Origin: Trinickia sp. Y13
Lineage (GTDB): Bacteria > Pseudomonadota > Gammaproteobacteria > Burkholderiales > Burkholderiaceae
Assembly (NCBI RefSeq): GCF_029522115.1
Contig: NZ_JAKWFK010000006.1
Coordinates: 248,001-312,000, forward strand
DNA length: 64,000 bases
Reading direction: 5' to 3'
Shown here: in pieces, positions 28,121 to 42,012 of the stretch
How the letters are laid out: every line of letters starts with the position of its first letter
How positions within the stretch are numbered: position 1 is the first letter of the stretch
Notes under the pieces: generated by a model
What the model saw: the letters and a program-made list of their open reading frames with translations, nothing else
Databases searched by the model: none
What the model was told of the DNA's origin: nothing
Program-made: the position numbers and the translations under genes

Positions 28121-29416
28121 GTGGAACAAATTCCCTTGTGGGCGCAAATCGGCGCCGTCTTCGTTTTACTGCTCTGCTCCGGCTTCTTCTCGATTTCGGA
28201 AACCGCGATGATGGCGCTCAACCGCCATCGGCTGAAATACCTCGCCGGCAAAGGCGCTTTCGGCGCACGCACCACTCAAGGCCTGCTGGCGCGGCCCGAT
28301 CAACTGCTCGGCGTCGTGCTCATCGGCAACAACCTGCTGAACACGATCATTCCAGTGCTGACGACATCGATCGCGCTGCGCACGTTCGGCCGCGACAATC
28401 TCGTGCTGTCGATCGCGACGGGCATCGTCGCCTTCCTCATCATCGTCTTCGCGGAAATCACACCGAAGATCGTCGGCGCAACCTACCCCGAAAAAATCGC
28501 GCTGCCCGCGAGTGTCGTCATTGCACCGCTGATGCGGATTCTGAAGCCCGTCGTCTGGTTCGTGAACTTGTTCTCGAACACAATTCTGCTCGCATTGCAC
28601 ATCAATACCAAAGGCGGCCGGGACCAGCGCCTGAGCACGGAGGAACTGCGCGCCATCGTGCTCGAATCGGGCAGCTTCATGCCGACCAAGCACCGCAGCA
28701 TCTTGCTGAATCTGTTCGATCTCGAGAACATTTCCGTCGATGACGTGATGATTCCCCGTCGCCGGATCGAGTCGCTCGATTTCGACGCGCCGTTCGAAGA
28801 CATCTTGCGTCAGCTCGAAACCTGCTACCACAACAAGCTGATCGTCTATCAAGGCGACATCGATCGCGTGCTCGGCGTCCTGCATGTGCGCAAAACGCTC
28901 GCCGCGCTCCACAACCAAGAACTCACCCGCGAGACGCTGCGCGAGCTATTGACCGATCCCTACTTCGTGCCGTCGGGCACGCCCGTGTTCCAGCAGTTGC
29001 AGTTTTTCCAGGAAACGCGGCAACGCACGGCCCTAGTCGTCAACGAATACGGGGAACTGGAAGGGCTCGTCACGCCGGAAGACATCCTCGAAGAGTTGAT
29101 CGGCGAATTCACGACGTCCATTCCTCGCAGTGCCAGCACGCGCACCGGCTGGACCGAGCACGGCGAATGCATCGTCGCCGGCAGCATGCCGTTGCGCGAA
29201 TTGAATCGCTGGCTCCACATCACGCTACCCACCACCGGGCCCAAAACGCTCAACGGCCTGATTCTCGAAACGCTCGAGGAAATCCCCGAGGGCGACGTTT
29301 GCCTGCAAATCGGCGATGTCCAACTCGAGGTGCTGCAAAGCGACGATCAAGCCGTGCGAACCGTCAAGCTGTTCAAGCCGCGCACGCGCGCAACGGCAAA
29401 GCCGTCGAACGCATAA
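28121..29416 (+). CDS. CNNM/HlyC-CorC family membrane protein with CBS domains
   Basis: 431 aa from a GTG start. The N-terminal third has three to four transmembrane helices of the CNNM (DUF21) domain, beginning with FFSISETAMMALNRHRLKYL, the family hallmark. A pair of CBS domains follows (about 195-320, with VNEYGELEGLVTPEDILEE) and then a C-terminal CorC_HlyC domain (about 340-425). The family transports or senses Mg2+/Co2+; the exact cation here is unknown. GTG 28121 is preferred because it directly precedes the first helix. Confidence 0.88.
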   Translation: MEQIPLWAQIGAVFVLLLCSGFFSISETAMMALNRHRLKYLAGKGAFGARTTQGLLARPDQLLGVVLIGNNLLNTIIPVLTTSIALRTFGRDNLVLSIATGIVAFLIIVFAEITPKIVGATYPEKIALPASVVIAPLMRILKPVVWFVNLFSNTILLALHINTKGGRDQRLSTEELRAIVLESGSFMPTKHRSILLNLFDLENISVDDVMIPRRRIESLDFDAPFEDILRQLETCYHNKLIVYQGDIDRVLGVLHVRKTLAALHNQELTRETLRELLTDPYFVPSGTPVFQQLQFFQETRQRTALVVNEYGELEGLVTPEDILEELIGEFTTSIPRSASTRTGWTEHGECIVAGSMPLRELNRWLHITLPTTGPKTLNGLILETLEEIPEGDVCLQIGDVQLEVLQSDDQAVRTVKLFKPRTRATAKPSNA

Positions 29417-29480
29417 CCCCGGCTCCGCTCAGCGCCGGGTTGGCCGACAGGCTAAATGGCGCGCGGCCGCCGCGCGGGCG

Positions 29481-30743
29481 ATGATTGCCGCATCGCGTTC
29501 CACGGCGGCGTCATGCCGGTCTCCGATGTCTACCACTTCGTCGTTTTCCTCCCTGGCGACGGCCCGCGCCCCTGACGACGGCCCGGCCGCCAGGCTTTTC
29601 ACACAGGTACTCGAGCAAGCGGCCCATCGCGCGGCATCGGACATTCATGTCGAGCCCACCGAGCACGGCTGGCGCATCCGGCTGCGCGTCGACGGCGTTC
29701 TGCACGAGTTGCCCAGCCCGCCCGCGCATTTGCGCGACGCGCTCGTTACACGCGTGAAAGTCCTTGCACGCCTGGACATCGCCGAGCGGCGCGTGCCGCA
29801 AGACGGCCGCCTGCGGCTCGCACTCGCACGGGACGAAATCGAAGACTACCGCGTCAGCACGCTACCGACACTGCACGGGGAAAAGCTCGCGCTGCGGCGT
29901 CTCGAAACGTTGCCGTCCGATGTGTCGCTCGCCGAGCTGGGCTTCGATGCGCAGCAACGCCCTCCGGTCGAGGCAGCCATTCGCGCACCGCACGGGCTCA
30001 TCCTCGTCACGGGGCCGACCGGCAGCGGCAAGACACGATCGCTTTACGCTTTTCTGCAGATGCTCAACGTATCCTCGCGCAATATCTGCACCGTGGAAGA
30101 CCCGGCCGAGATCCAGGTCGAGGGCATCAATCAAGTCAGCGTGCGAGAGAAAGCGGGGCTCACGTTCCCCACTGCGTTGCGGGCGCTATTGCGGCAGGAT
30201 CCCGACGTCATCATGATCGGTGAGATTCGCGATGCCGAAACTGCCGATGTCGCCCTCAAAGCCGCGCAAACAGGGCACCTCGTGCTCTCGACGCTGCATA
30301 CTAACGATGCGCCGAGCGCGATCGCCCGATTGCTCGACATCGGCGTCGCGCCCCATAACTTGGCCGCCGCGCTTCGGCTCGTCACAGCGCAAAGACTGGT
30401 TCGCCGCTTGTGTCCACATTGTCGAATCGAGGCCGAAGCGCCGCCTGCCGACCTCGTTGCGGAGCAGTTGGGGGGCGAGGCGCCCGCGCTACGCGCTTCG
30501 TATGCCGCGCGAGGGTGCGTGGCCTGCGACGGCTCCGGTTATCGCGGCCGCATCGGCATCCATCAGGTCATGCGGGTGTCGCGCGCCGTTTGCGAATTGA
30601 TCAACGCGGGCGCCAGCATGCATGCGATTACGCGCCAAGCGCGCGTCGATGGCGCAGCGTCCCTTCGCGCAGCCGCGCTCGCGCGCGTGCGCGAAGGCGT
30701 AACGAGCATCGACGAAGCGCTCGCTGCGACGGACGGCGTATGA
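29481..30743 (+). CDS. pilB: Type IV pilus/type II secretion assembly ATPase, short form
   Basis: About 420 aa. Hexameric ATPase powering pilus extension, cytoplasmic. Walker A GPTGSGKT at 178-185, Asp box and Walker B (DPDVIMIGEIRDAETAD), His box (TGHLVLSTLHTNDA), and a C-terminal zinc site with CPHC and CVAC pairs. The N-terminal 40 residues are Ser/Ala-rich and the MshEN/N1 domain of full-length PilB (about 560 aa) is missing. The start is uncertain: ATG 29481 and ATG 29526 are both possible and neither has a good ribosome binding site. The stop overlaps the pilC start (ATGA). Confidence 0.85.
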   Translation: MIAASRSTAASCRSPMSTTSSFSSLATARAPDDGPAARLFTQVLEQAAHRAASDIHVEPTEHGWRIRLRVDGVLHELPSPPAHLRDALVTRVKVLARLDIAERRVPQDGRLRLALARDEIEDYRVSTLPTLHGEKLALRRLETLPSDVSLAELGFDAQQRPPVEAAIRAPHGLILVTGPTGSGKTRSLYAFLQMLNVSSRNICTVEDPAEIQVEGINQVSVREKAGLTFPTALRALLRQDPDVIMIGEIRDAETADVALKAAQTGHLVLSTLHTNDAPSAIARLLDIGVAPHNLAAALRLVTAQRLVRRLCPHCRIEAEAPPADLVAEQLGGEAPALRASYAARGCVACDGSGYRGRIGIHQVMRVSRAVCELINAGASMHAITRQARVDGAASLRAAALARVREGVTSIDEALAATDGV

Positions 30744-32014
30744 ATCCAAGCCGCACGACAGCCCATGCGCGGGTCGCGCTAGGCGCGCCGCGCGCCGACC
30801 AGCCGTTGGCCGAGCCGCACATCCTGGAGACGCGCTTTCGCTGGAAGGGCGTCCAGCTCGACGGCACGCGGCGCCGCGGTTCACTCATCGCACCGGATCT
30901 AGCTGCCGCTCGCGCACGGCTCCAGGCAGAAGGCATCGTCGCAGCAAAGCTCGATACGCTCGGCCCGGCCGCTCCGGCGCGCACGAGCACACGCGAGGTC
31001 ACGGCGTTCACGCGGCAACTCGCCAATCTGCTGTGCGCGGGGCTCGCGCTCGTGCAGGCGCTCGAGCTGCTTGCGCGCACGTCGCCGCGCAACGCATTGC
31101 CGCGCGTGGCGAGCGGCCTCGCGCGCCACATCACGGCCGGTCGACGGTTCGCGGCGGCGCTTGCCGCCTACCCCGCGCAATTCGATCGGCTTTACTGCGA
31201 ACTCGCGGCCATCGGCGAAGCCACGGGCTCGCTGGGCAGTGCGCTCGCGCGCCTGGCCGAACAGCGCGAACGCGCCGCCGCTCAGCGCGCGAAACTGCGC
31301 GCCGCGCTCGCCTATCCGTGCGGCGTCATGGTGCTGGCGGTCATCGTCACAGCCTCCCTCCTCGCATTCGTCGTACCGACATTCGAACAGGTGTTCGACA
31401 ATTTCGGCGCGTCGCTGCCGGGTCCGACGCGTGCCGTGATGGCGCTTTCCACCTTCCTGACAGATTGGGGGCCCCTGTCGCTCGCCGTCTCGGCCGCGAT
31501 CGCCCTAGGCGCCTCGCGCCTCTTGCGCGGCCGAGCAAGCGCCCGCATGGCTTTCGATCGATGCCTACTCGCTGCGCCCGCAGTAGGCCCGCTCACCCGG
31601 GCAATCGCCGCCGCACGCTGGTCGCACGCGCTCGGCACGCTGCTCGCGGCCGGCGTCCCGCTAGCGGACGCGCTCGGCGTCCTTGCCGCTGTCACGGGCA
31701 ACGCGGTCTTCAATGCTGCAACCGCCGACATCGAAGCGCGCCTGCGGCGCGGTGAACGACTCGCGCACGCGATGCGCGCCGCCGGCTGCTTTCCCGCAGC
31801 ACTCGTCGAACCTTTGGCCGTCGCCGAAGAATCGAGCGCACTCGATGCCATGTTGCTCGATTGGTCCACACTGGCGGAACGCGAGGTCGATGAACGCTTG
31901 GCGTTCGCGTCCGCATGCGCAGAGCCGCTCCTGGTGATGGTGCTCGGCCTCGTCATCGGCTCACTGATCGTCGCGCTCTATTTGCCGGTCATCGAACTCG
32001 GCAACGTGGTGTAG
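30740..32014 (+). CDS. pilC: Type IV pilus assembly inner-membrane platform protein
   Basis: 424 aa. Two GspF repeats (about 75-200 and 280-400), each with the helical cytoplasmic bundle, and three predicted transmembrane segments, the last at the extreme C terminus (LLVMVLGLVIGSLIVALYLPVI), which is the family pattern. Residues TRQLANLLCAGLALVQALELL are the first repeat signature. Start fixed by the ATGA overlap with pilB and a matching length. pilD follows one base after the stop. Confidence 0.92.
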   Translation: MNPSRTTAHARVALGAPRADQPLAEPHILETRFRWKGVQLDGTRRRGSLIAPDLAAARARLQAEGIVAAKLDTLGPAAPARTSTREVTAFTRQLANLLCAGLALVQALELLARTSPRNALPRVASGLARHITAGRRFAAALAAYPAQFDRLYCELAAIGEATGSLGSALARLAEQRERAAAQRAKLRAALAYPCGVMVLAVIVTASLLAFVVPTFEQVFDNFGASLPGPTRAVMALSTFLTDWGPLSLAVSAAIALGASRLLRGRASARMAFDRCLLAAPAVGPLTRAIAAARWSHALGTLLAAGVPLADALGVLAAVTGNAVFNAATADIEARLRRGERLAHAMRAAGCFPAALVEPLAVAEESSALDAMLLDWSTLAEREVDERLAFASACAEPLLVMVLGLVIGSLIVALYLPVIELGNVV

Positions 32015-32015
32015 C

Positions 32016-32966
32016 ATGCCCCCCATTCACCACCCGACCCCGATCGCGACTCCATCCGTGTACGCCTCGCTCATCGACGCACCTCTCTCGCGCCTGTCGC
32101 TCGGCATCGCCGCCACTTTCGGCGCGCTGCCGCCGGCCTGGCAGTTCGCCTTCGCGATTGTGTTTGGCCTCGTGATCGGCAGCTTCGTGAACGTCGTGGT
32201 CTATCGGTTGCCGATCATGCTCGAGCGCGCCTGGCGTCTCGAGATCAGCGATGCGACGGGCGAACCAGCGCAAGCCGACAGCCTTCCGGCGCGTTTCAAC
32301 CTTTGCCTGCCGCGAAGCGCCTGTCCGCATTGCGGCCACGTGCTGCGCGCCTACGAAAATATCCCCGTGCTGAGCTACGTCTTGCTGCGTGGCCGGTGCG
32401 CTGCCTGCCGCACCTCCATCGGCATGCGCTATCCGCTCATCGAGCTTGCCAGCGCGGCATTGGCCGCTGGCGCGCTGGCCACGTTTGGGCCGACCGGCAC
32501 GGGACTCGCGGCATTCGGTCTCACGGCCGGGCTACTTGCCATGAGCGCGATCGACGCCGAGACGCGCCTGCTGCCCGACACGCTCACGCTGCCGCTCTTA
32601 TGGGCAGGACTCATCGTCAATTTCAGCGATACGTTCGCCTCGCTGCATGCCGCCGTCGCGGGTGCGATCGCCGGCTACGTTTTCTTGTGGTGCGTCTACT
32701 GGCTGTTTCGCTTCGCCCGCGGAGTGGAAGGCATGGGCTATGGCGATTTCAAGCTACTCGCCGCGCTCGGTGCGTGGCTCGGCTGGGCGGCGCTGCCCCA
32801 AGTCGTGCTGATCGCCGCCATCACGGGCGCCATGGCGGGACTCGCAGCCATGTGGTCGGGACGCCTGCGGTTCGACGAGCCGTTGCCGTTCGGTCCCTTC
32901 CTTGCGCTCGGCGGCGTCGTGACGCTGTTCACGGGTACGTCGATCTTCCATCTGCTCGGAGGCTGA
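32016..32966 (+). CDS. pilD: Type IV prepilin peptidase / N-methyltransferase
   Basis: 316 aa, polytopic inner-membrane aspartyl protease that cleaves and N-methylates prepilins. The zinc/methyltransferase-type loop has C103, C106, C128 and C131 (CPHC and CAAC). The catalytic aspartates are Asp180 in [11 protein letters not shown] and Asp244 in GYGDFK. The first 40 residues precede the first helix and are unusual, so a start further downstream is possible. No prepilin gene is seen nearby. coaE starts 4 bp later. Confidence 0.95.
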   Translation: MPPIHHPTPIATPSVYASLIDAPLSRLSLGIAATFGALPPAWQFAFAIVFGLVIGSFVNVVVYRLPIMLERAWRLEISDATGEPAQADSLPARFNLCLPRSACPHCGHVLRAYENIPVLSYVLLRGRCAACRTSIGMRYPLIELASAALAAGALATFGPTGTGLAAFGLTAGLLAMSAIDAETRLLPDTLTLPLLWAGLIVNFSDTFASLHAAVAGAIAGYVFLWCVYWLFRFARGVEGMGYGDFKLLAALGAWLGWAALPQVVLIAAITGAMAGLAAMWSGRLRFDEPLPFGPFLALGGVVTLFTGTSIFHLLGG

Positions 32967-32970
32967 GGTC

Positions 32971-33582
32971 ATGTTTGCCGTGGGTCTCACTGGTGGCATA
33001 GGCAGCGGCAAGACCACTGTCGCCGATTTGTTCGCCAAGCATGGCATCGTCATCGTCGATACCGACGTCATCGCGCATCGCATCACGGCGCCTGGCGGCC
33101 CGGCCATGCCGCTCATCGAGCAAGCGTTCGGCTCGCGTTTCATCGCACCCGACGGCTCGCTCGATCGTGCCAAGATGCGCACGCTCGTATTCTCCAACGA
33201 TGCGGCCAGAGTCCGGCTCGAAGGCATCACGCATCCGCTGATTCGCGCTGAGACCGAACGCCAGAGAGGCACGGCAACGGGACCCTACGTCGTGATCGTC
33301 GTGCCCCTGCTGATCGAATCGGACACGTGGAAAACGCGCGTCGACCGAGTTCTGGTTGTCGACTGCAGCACCGAAACGCAGATCGCACGTGTCATGCGCC
33401 GAAATGCGTTCTCGCGTGAACAAGTCTTGGCCATCATGGCGCGCCAGGCTTCGCGCGAGGCGCGGCTCGCGGCAGCCGACGACGTCATCGTCAACGACGA
33501 CGCGCCTCTAGCGCAGCTCGAGCAAGAGGTGCGGCGCTTGCATCGACACTATTTAGCGCTTGCCGGAGGCAAGCCTACATGA
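32971..33582 (+). CDS. coaE: Dephospho-CoA kinase
   Basis: 203 aa. Last step of coenzyme A synthesis, phosphorylating the 3'-hydroxyl of dephospho-CoA. P-loop GGIGSGKTT at residues 8-16, DTDVIAHRI and the HPLIRAE segment that binds the substrate. Full length. The pilD-coaE-zapD-yacG order is shared by many beta- and gammaproteobacteria. Confidence 0.97.
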   Translation: MFAVGLTGGIGSGKTTVADLFAKHGIVIVDTDVIAHRITAPGGPAMPLIEQAFGSRFIAPDGSLDRAKMRTLVFSNDAARVRLEGITHPLIRAETERQRGTATGPYVVIVVPLLIESDTWKTRVDRVLVVDCSTETQIARVMRRNAFSREQVLAIMARQASREARLAAADDVIVNDDAPLAQLEQEVRRLHRHYLALAGGKPT

Positions 33583-33715
33583 TCGCGGCCGGCGCAGACT
33601 CACGCCGCGCGGCGTCGCGCCCTTGCGTGGCCAGAGTACGCCGCTCAACCCGCCGATAGCTTCCCCAAAATGCCCCTTTTCAGGAAAGCGCAGTAAAAAG
33701 TGCCCGATTCCGCGA

Positions 33716-34542
<827 letters not shown>

Positions 34543-34545
34543 AAG

Positions 34546-34737
34546 ATGGTGACTGTTGTCAAATGCCCGACCTGCGGCAAGGATGTCCGGTGGACGACGG
34601 AAAATCGCTTCCGCCCCTTTTGTTCCGAGCGGTGCAAGCAAATCGATTTAGGCGCTTGGGCGAATGAGAAATATCGGATCGGCGGCACGGACGAAGAGCC
34701 GCCATCGGATGAAGACAAACACGGCGATCTGAATTGA
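34546..34737 (+). CDS. yacG: DNA gyrase inhibitor YacG (zinc-binding)
   Basis: 63 aa. Small zinc protein with C7, C10, C26 and C30 ligands (CPTC and CSERC), then an acidic, probably disordered tail ([12 protein letters not shown] then Glu/Asp-rich). In E. coli YacG binds GyrB and blocks DNA binding by gyrase. Translation begins 3 bp after zapD. A strong hairpin lies beyond. Confidence 0.93.
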   Translation: MVTVVKCPTCGKDVRWTTENRFRPFCSERCKQIDLGAWANEKYRIGGTDEEPPSDEDKHGDLN

Positions 34738-34806
34738 TTCGCGCCAGCGCGAAAGCGCTCGCCCGGGACGATCGGCAAGCGGTAGCGGTCGATGCCCTCC
34801 GGCTCA

Positions 34807-34830
34807 CCGTGCGCGCAATAGCGCGCACGG
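34807..34830. terminator. Hairpin between convergent yacG and mutT-like gene
   Basis: CCGTGCGCGC - AATA - GCGCGCACGG, a perfect 10-bp stem with 4-nt loop in the short gap between convergent genes. No T-run. Confidence 0.55.
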
Positions 34831-34854
34831 GCGCCATCGCCCTACCTCCGGGCG

Positions 34855-35292
34855 CTAATCGGCGGCGAGAAGCGCCAGTACAGGAATGGCTGCCGGCAAC
34901 AGCGGTGCGACTTCTACCGGCAGGCGCTGCCAACTGAAGGCCTGGCCTTCGCGTCCGTGCGGTTCTCCCGTCCACCCCGTCACTTTGCAAAAGTGAAGCC
35001 GCACATAGGCATGCGGATAGTCATGCTCGAGCGTGTGCCAGCGATGGCACTGCGTCATGACGATGCCGAGTTCCTCGTGCAATTCTCGCCCGAGCGCGGC
35101 TTCGACCGTCTCGCCGGGCTCTAGCTTACCGCCCGGAAACTCCCAATAGCCTTCGTACGGCTTGCCCGCGGGCCGCTGCGCGAGTAGGTAGCGGCCGTCG
35201 GATTGAACGAGCACGCCAACCGCGACCTCGGTCACTGGGCGGCCGGTGGGGGAGAGGTCGACGGCTTCGGCGCCGCTCTGAGGCGAGGTCAT
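34855..35292 (-). CDS. mutT: MutT-type Nudix hydrolase
   Basis: 145 aa. Nudix box at about 54-77 (GGKLEPGETVEAALGRELHE then ELGI), with the MutT-like N-terminal AVGVLVQSDGRYLLAQRPAGKPYEGYWEFPGG. Very probably hydrolyses oxidised dGTP (8-oxo-dGTP) to prevent mutation, though other Nudix substrates cannot be excluded. The ATG at 35292 overlaps the stop of the preceding ATPase gene by four bases (ATGA), so the two are translationally coupled. The longer upstream frame is ignored. Confidence 0.88.
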   Translation of the reverse strand: MTSPQSGAEAVDLSPTGRPVTEVAVGVLVQSDGRYLLAQRPAGKPYEGYWEFPGGKLEPGETVEAALGRELHEELGIVMTQCHRWHTLEHDYPHAYVRLHFCKVTGWTGEPHGREGQAFSWQRLPVEVAPLLPAAIPVLALLAAD

Positions 35293-36158
35293 ACGCGCGC
35301 CCCGCGGCCCGACCAGTCTCGAGCAAATTGCCACGCCACGCGGCCGGAACGCGAACCGCGCTCCAGTGCCCAAACGAGCGCATCACCGCGAGCGTTGGCG
35401 ATATCGTCGTCACTACAGCCGAAATGGCGCAGCCAATGCCCGACGATCGCGAGGTAATCGTCTTGCTTGAACGGGTAGAAGCTCACCCAGAGGCCAAACC
35501 GTTCGGACAGCGAGATTTTTTCTTCGACGACCTCGCCCGGATGAATCTCGCCGTCGGACGTATGTTTGTACGTCTCGTTGTCGCTCATATACTCCGGCAG
35601 CAGGTGGCGCCGGTTCGACGTCGCGTAGATGAGGATATTGTCCGACTGCGCCGCGACCGAACCGTCGAGAGCAACCTTCAACGCCTTATAGCCCGATTCG
35701 CCTTCTTCGAACGAGAGGTCGTCGCAAAACACGATGAACCGCTCGGGCCGTGCAGCGATGAGTTCGGTGATGTCGCCCAAGTCGTGCAAATCGTCCTTGT
35801 CGACCTCGATCAAGCGCAATCCGTCGTTCGCGTATGCGTTCAGACAGGCTTTGATCAGCGACGATTTGCCCGTGCCGCGCGCGCCGGTGAGCAGTACGTT
35901 GTTCGCCGGGCGCTTATTGACGAATTGCCGCGTGTTTTGCTCGATCAGCGCCTTTTGGCGTTCGATGTTTTGCAAGTCCCCGAGCGTGATGGACGAGATC
36001 GCCGGCACCGGCTGCAGGTAACCGCGCCCTTGCCGCTTGCGCCAGCGAAACGCAATCGACGCAGACCAGTCGACGCTGGGCGCCACCGGCGGCAGCATGG
36101 CCTCCAGACGACCGAGCAGGGCCTCGGCGCGGGTCAGAAATTGTTCGAGTTTGTCCAT
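35289..36158 (-). CDS. DUF815-family AAA+ ATPase
   Basis: 289 aa. P-loop GARGTGKSS (92-100), Walker B IVFCDDLSFEEG, sensor 1 IYATSNRRHL and an arginine-finger region near SLSERFGLW. An N-terminal helical segment of about 40 residues precedes the ATPase domain. Function unestablished; homologues occur widely in proteobacteria, commonly next to mutT and argJ as here. The frame begins 39 bp earlier, but ATG 36158 gives the conserved MDKLEQFL start. Confidence 0.9.
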   Translation of the reverse strand: MDKLEQFLTRAEALLGRLEAMLPPVAPSVDWSASIAFRWRKRQGRGYLQPVPAISSITLGDLQNIERQKALIEQNTRQFVNKRPANNVLLTGARGTGKSSLIKACLNAYANDGLRLIEVDKDDLHDLGDITELIAARPERFIVFCDDLSFEEGESGYKALKVALDGSVAAQSDNILIYATSNRRHLLPEYMSDNETYKHTSDGEIHPGEVVEEKISLSERFGLWVSFYPFKQDDYLAIVGHWLRHFGCSDDDIANARGDALVWALERGSRSGRVAWQFARDWSGRGARV

Positions 36159-36255
36159 GAGCGGTATTGAAGCGTCATGCGACGCGCCGCACGACACGGC
36201 GCGATCGAAAATCCGACACGCACGGCGGCGCGCCTAGAGGCGCCGCCACCATGCG

Positions 36256-37497
36256 TCAGGAGCGGTAATCGGCGTTGATGGAAACGTAGTCGTGCGATAA
36301 GTCGCACGTCCAGATCGTCGCTTGGGCTGTGCCGCGACCGAGCATCACGCGAATCGTGATCTCGCTCTCCTTCATGACCCGCTGGCCATCCTCTTCGCGA
36401 TAAGCGGGGTGACGCCCGCCTTCGGTTGCGACGTGAACGTCACCGAGATAGAGATCGATCTTCGCGACATCCAGGTCGGCAATGCCCGCATAGCCGATCG
36501 CGGCCAAAATTCGGCCGAGGTTCGGATCCGACGCATAGAAGGCCGTCTTCACGAGCGGCGAATGGCCGATGGCATAGGCGACTTGGCGGCACTCGCTCAC
36601 ATTTGCGCCACCCTGGACTTGCACGGTCATGAACTTCGTCGCCCCCTCGCCGTCGCGCACGATCAGCTGTGCGAGGGTTTGCGCGAGCGACACAACGGCA
36701 TCGCGCAACGCGGCGTACGCAGGCGTACCGGCCGATGTCACCGCCGGCAGGCTCGACTTGCCTGTGGCAATGAGCATGAAGGAATCGTTCGTCGAGGTAT
36801 CGCCATCGATCGTGATGCAGTTGAACGAGCGATCGGCGACGTCTTTGACGAGCGTGTCGAGCACATCCTGGGCAACGGCCGCGTCGCACGCGAGAAAGCC
36901 CAGCATCGTCGCCATGTTGGGCTTGATCATGCCGGCGCCCTTGCTGATGCCCGTGAGCGTGACCGTATGGCCGTCGATCGTCACTTGCTTGGACGCGGCC
37001 TTCGGCAGCGTGTCGGTCGTCATGATCGATTGCGCCGCCTCGTACCACTGTGCGGGCGCGCGGCACGCCAGCGCGGCCGGCAAGCCCGCTTTGAGCCGGT
37101 CGATCGGCAGCGGCTCGAGAATGACGCCCGTCGAGAACGGCAGAACTTGCTCGGGCGCGATGCCCGCCAAGCGCGCGAGCTCGACGCAGGTCTCGCGCGC
37201 ATGCGCGAGGCCCGGCTCGCCGGTGCCTGCATTTGCATTGCCCGTATTGACGACGAGCGCACGAATGCCCTTGCCGCCTTCGCGCACCTTAGCGAGATGC
37301 TCACGGCACACCGTGACGGGCGCGGCGCAGAAACGGTTGGACGTAAACACGCCCGCCACCGTCGCGCCCTCATCGAGCGAGACGATCAACACGTCCTTGC
37401 GGTTCGGCTTGCGGATATTCGCCTCGGCGTAACCGAGCGTCACGCCGGCGACGGAATGAAGTTGCGCGGGATCGATCGAAGGAAAATTGACGGCCAT
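36256..37497 (-). CDS. argJ: Bifunctional ornithine acetyltransferase / N-acetylglutamate synthase
   Basis: 413 aa. Cycles acetyl groups between N-acetylornithine and glutamate in arginine synthesis. The proenzyme cleaves itself before the threonine of KPNMATML; here Thr197 is the predicted nucleophile, giving alpha (1-196) and beta (197-413) chains. Other signatures: NTGNANAGTG and SINADYRS at the C terminus. Whether it is bifunctional depends on details not readable from sequence alone. secA ends 14 bp upstream on the same strand. Confidence 0.95.
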   Translation of the reverse strand: MAVNFPSIDPAQLHSVAGVTLGYAEANIRKPNRKDVLIVSLDEGATVAGVFTSNRFCAAPVTVCREHLAKVREGGKGIRALVVNTGNANAGTGEPGLAHARETCVELARLAGIAPEQVLPFSTGVILEPLPIDRLKAGLPAALACRAPAQWYEAAQSIMTTDTLPKAASKQVTIDGHTVTLTGISKGAGMIKPNMATMLGFLACDAAVAQDVLDTLVKDVADRSFNCITIDGDTSTNDSFMLIATGKSSLPAVTSAGTPAYAALRDAVVSLAQTLAQLIVRDGEGATKFMTVQVQGGANVSECRQVAYAIGHSPLVKTAFYASDPNLGRILAAIGYAGIADLDVAKIDLYLGDVHVATEGGRHPAYREEDGQRVMKESEITIRVMLGRGTAQATIWTCDLSHDYVSINADYRS

Positions 37498-37511
37498 GGT
37501 CGCGAATCCGG

Positions 37512-40316
<2,805 letters not shown>

Positions 40317-40520
40317 CGGGTCGAGTATGCGTCGCGGCTTCGGCCAGGCACCGGCGCGGCCTATGCGGTCACGGCGGATGCCCGGATTCGAAGGGCCTCG
40401 GCGGCTTATTCCATGAGTGAATTCGAATCGCGCATTTTAGCACGCGAGCCTTAACGTACCGTGTCGGACGGCAGCGTCTGTCCGCACCGGCAATGTCCCG
40501 CGGGCGGGTACAATCGCGCC

Positions 40521-41006
40521 ATGAAACGCTTTTCGTCCTTTTCGAAGGTTGCTTCGGCGCGTCGGCCGCAACCTGTCGCCGAAGTGCTCGGACGGACCGA
40601 TGCATTCGCGGCGCTGCGCGCCGGCGTCGAGCAAATCAGCGCGCTCGAGCGCGATCTGACACAACTGCTGCCCGACTACCTGGCGAAGAACGTCGAACCG
40701 GGTTTTATCAAAGACGGCACGCTCACGCTGTTCGCGGCGCACGGCGCCTTGGCCGCACGGCTGCGCCAAATCAACGACCGGCTACTCTCGTCGTTGCAGC
40801 AGCGCGGCTGGCCGGTGCGCACGCTCGCGGTCAAAGTGCGGCTTCGCGCCGTGGAAGAAGCGCCCGCGCCCAAGCAGGCGCGCATGACGCCGGCCGGCGC
40901 CGCCGCCTTGCAAGCGCTGAGCCGTTCGCTCCCCCCTTCGCCGCTGCAGGCTGCCCTCGCCGCGATGGCCGCGCGACACGGAAAATCGACCGACGAAAAG
41001 CAATGA
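40521..41006 (+). CDS. DUF721 (DciA-like) protein
   Basis: 161 aa. One DUF721 domain over about residues 10-115 with the pattern RTDAFAALRAGVEQISALERDLTQLLPDYLAK, a KH-like fold. The group includes DciA, a replicative-helicase loader, but this short protein in an lpxC/secA context lacks the helicase-interaction evidence, so function is open. The last 40 residues are Ala/Pro/Arg-rich. The frame starts 60 bp earlier; ATG 40521 gives the better N terminus. Convergent with lpxC. Confidence 0.8.
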   Translation: MKRFSSFSKVASARRPQPVAEVLGRTDAFAALRAGVEQISALERDLTQLLPDYLAKNVEPGFIKDGTLTLFAAHGALAARLRQINDRLLSSLQQRGWPVRTLAVKVRLRAVEEAPAPKQARMTPAGAAALQALSRSLPPSPLQAALAAMAARHGKSTDEKQ

Positions 41007-41026
41007 GCGGCCCGAAAGCCGCTCAT
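41003..41026. terminator. Hairpin at the end of the DUF721 gene
   Basis: ATGAGCGGC - 6-nt loop - GCCGCTCAT, a perfect 9-bp stem that includes the DUF721 stop codon, in the gap to convergent lpxC. No T-run. Confidence 0.45.
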
Positions 41027-41094
41027 CGTGGATTGCAGAATGCAAAATGCCGCTTGCGCGGCCCGCGCTCATGCGCGAGGCGCGCACCGCACGC

Positions 41095-42012
41095 TCAGGC
41101 CAATGCGGTCTGGGCTTCGTAGCCGAAGCCGCGCGGCGCGTGTTCGAGATTGTCGAACGTCAGCACTTCGTAAGCCTCTTCATGCGCGAGCAACTCGCGC
41201 AACAGCGCATTGTTCAGACCGTGCCCCGACTTGTGCGCCGTATACGAGGCGAGCAGCGGATGACCGACGACGTAGAGATCGCCGATCGCATCGAGCATCT
41301 TGTGCTTCACGAACTCGTCGTCGTAGCGCAAGCCATCGTTGTTCAAGATCCGGTATTCGTCGAGCACGATCGCGTTATCCATGCTGCCGCCGCGCGCCAA
41401 ACCGAGTTCTCGCATCATCTCCACTTCATGCGCGAAGCCGAAGGTACGCGCGCGGGCAATTTCCCGCACGTATGAAGTCGTCGCGAAATCGACTTCGAGC
41501 GCCTGCCCCGTCTTGTCGACGGCCGGGTGGCTAAAATCGATCGTGAACTTGAGCTTGAAGCCGAAATACGGATCGAGGCGAGCGAACTTGTCGCCATCGC
41601 GCACTTCGACCGGCTTCTTCACCTTGATGAACTTCTTCGGCGCGTTCTGCTCTTCGATCCCGGCCGATTGCATCAGGAAGACGAAAGAAGCCGCGCTGCC
41701 GTCCATGATCGGGATTTCTTCCGCCGTAACATCAACGTACAGATTGTCGATGCCCAAGCCGGCACAGGCCGACATCAAATGCTCGACCGTCGAGACGCGC
41801 GCGCCGTCTTTCTGCAGAACCGAAGCGAGACGCGTATCGCCGATCGACAACGCGGACGCGGGGATGTCCACCGGGGTCGGCAAATCGACGCGCGAGAACA
41901 CGATGCCGGTGTTAGCGGCAGCGGGGCGCAGCGTCAGCTCGACCTTGCGCCCGGAGTGCAAGCCGATGCCGACTGTCTTGACGATCGATTTGATGGTGCG
42001 TTGCTTCAACAT
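41095..42012 (-). CDS. lpxC: UDP-3-O-acyl-N-acetylglucosamine deacetylase
   Basis: 305 aa. Committed step of lipid A synthesis, removing the acetyl group from UDP-3-O-acyl-GlcNAc. Zinc ligands: His78 in STVEHLMSA and the HxxxD pair of [11 protein letters not shown]; the downstream catalytic His is in KSGHGLNN. Start [11 protein letters not shown] is the family N terminus. Lies downstream of ftsZ as in many Gram-negative bacteria, but 672 bp away. A near-consensus -10 and a 12-bp palindrome lie upstream. Confidence 0.98.
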   Translation of the reverse strand: MLKQRTIKSIVKTVGIGLHSGRKVELTLRPAAANTGIVFSRVDLPTPVDIPASALSIGDTRLASVLQKDGARVSTVEHLMSACAGLGIDNLYVDVTAEEIPIMDGSAASFVFLMQSAGIEEQNAPKKFIKVKKPVEVRDGDKFARLDPYFGFKLKFTIDFSHPAVDKTGQALEVDFATTSYVREIARARTFGFAHEVEMMRELGLARGGSMDNAIVLDEYRILNNDGLRYDDEFVKHKMLDAIGDLYVVGHPLLASYTAHKSGHGLNNALLRELLAHEEAYEVLTFDNLEHAPRGFGYEAQTALA

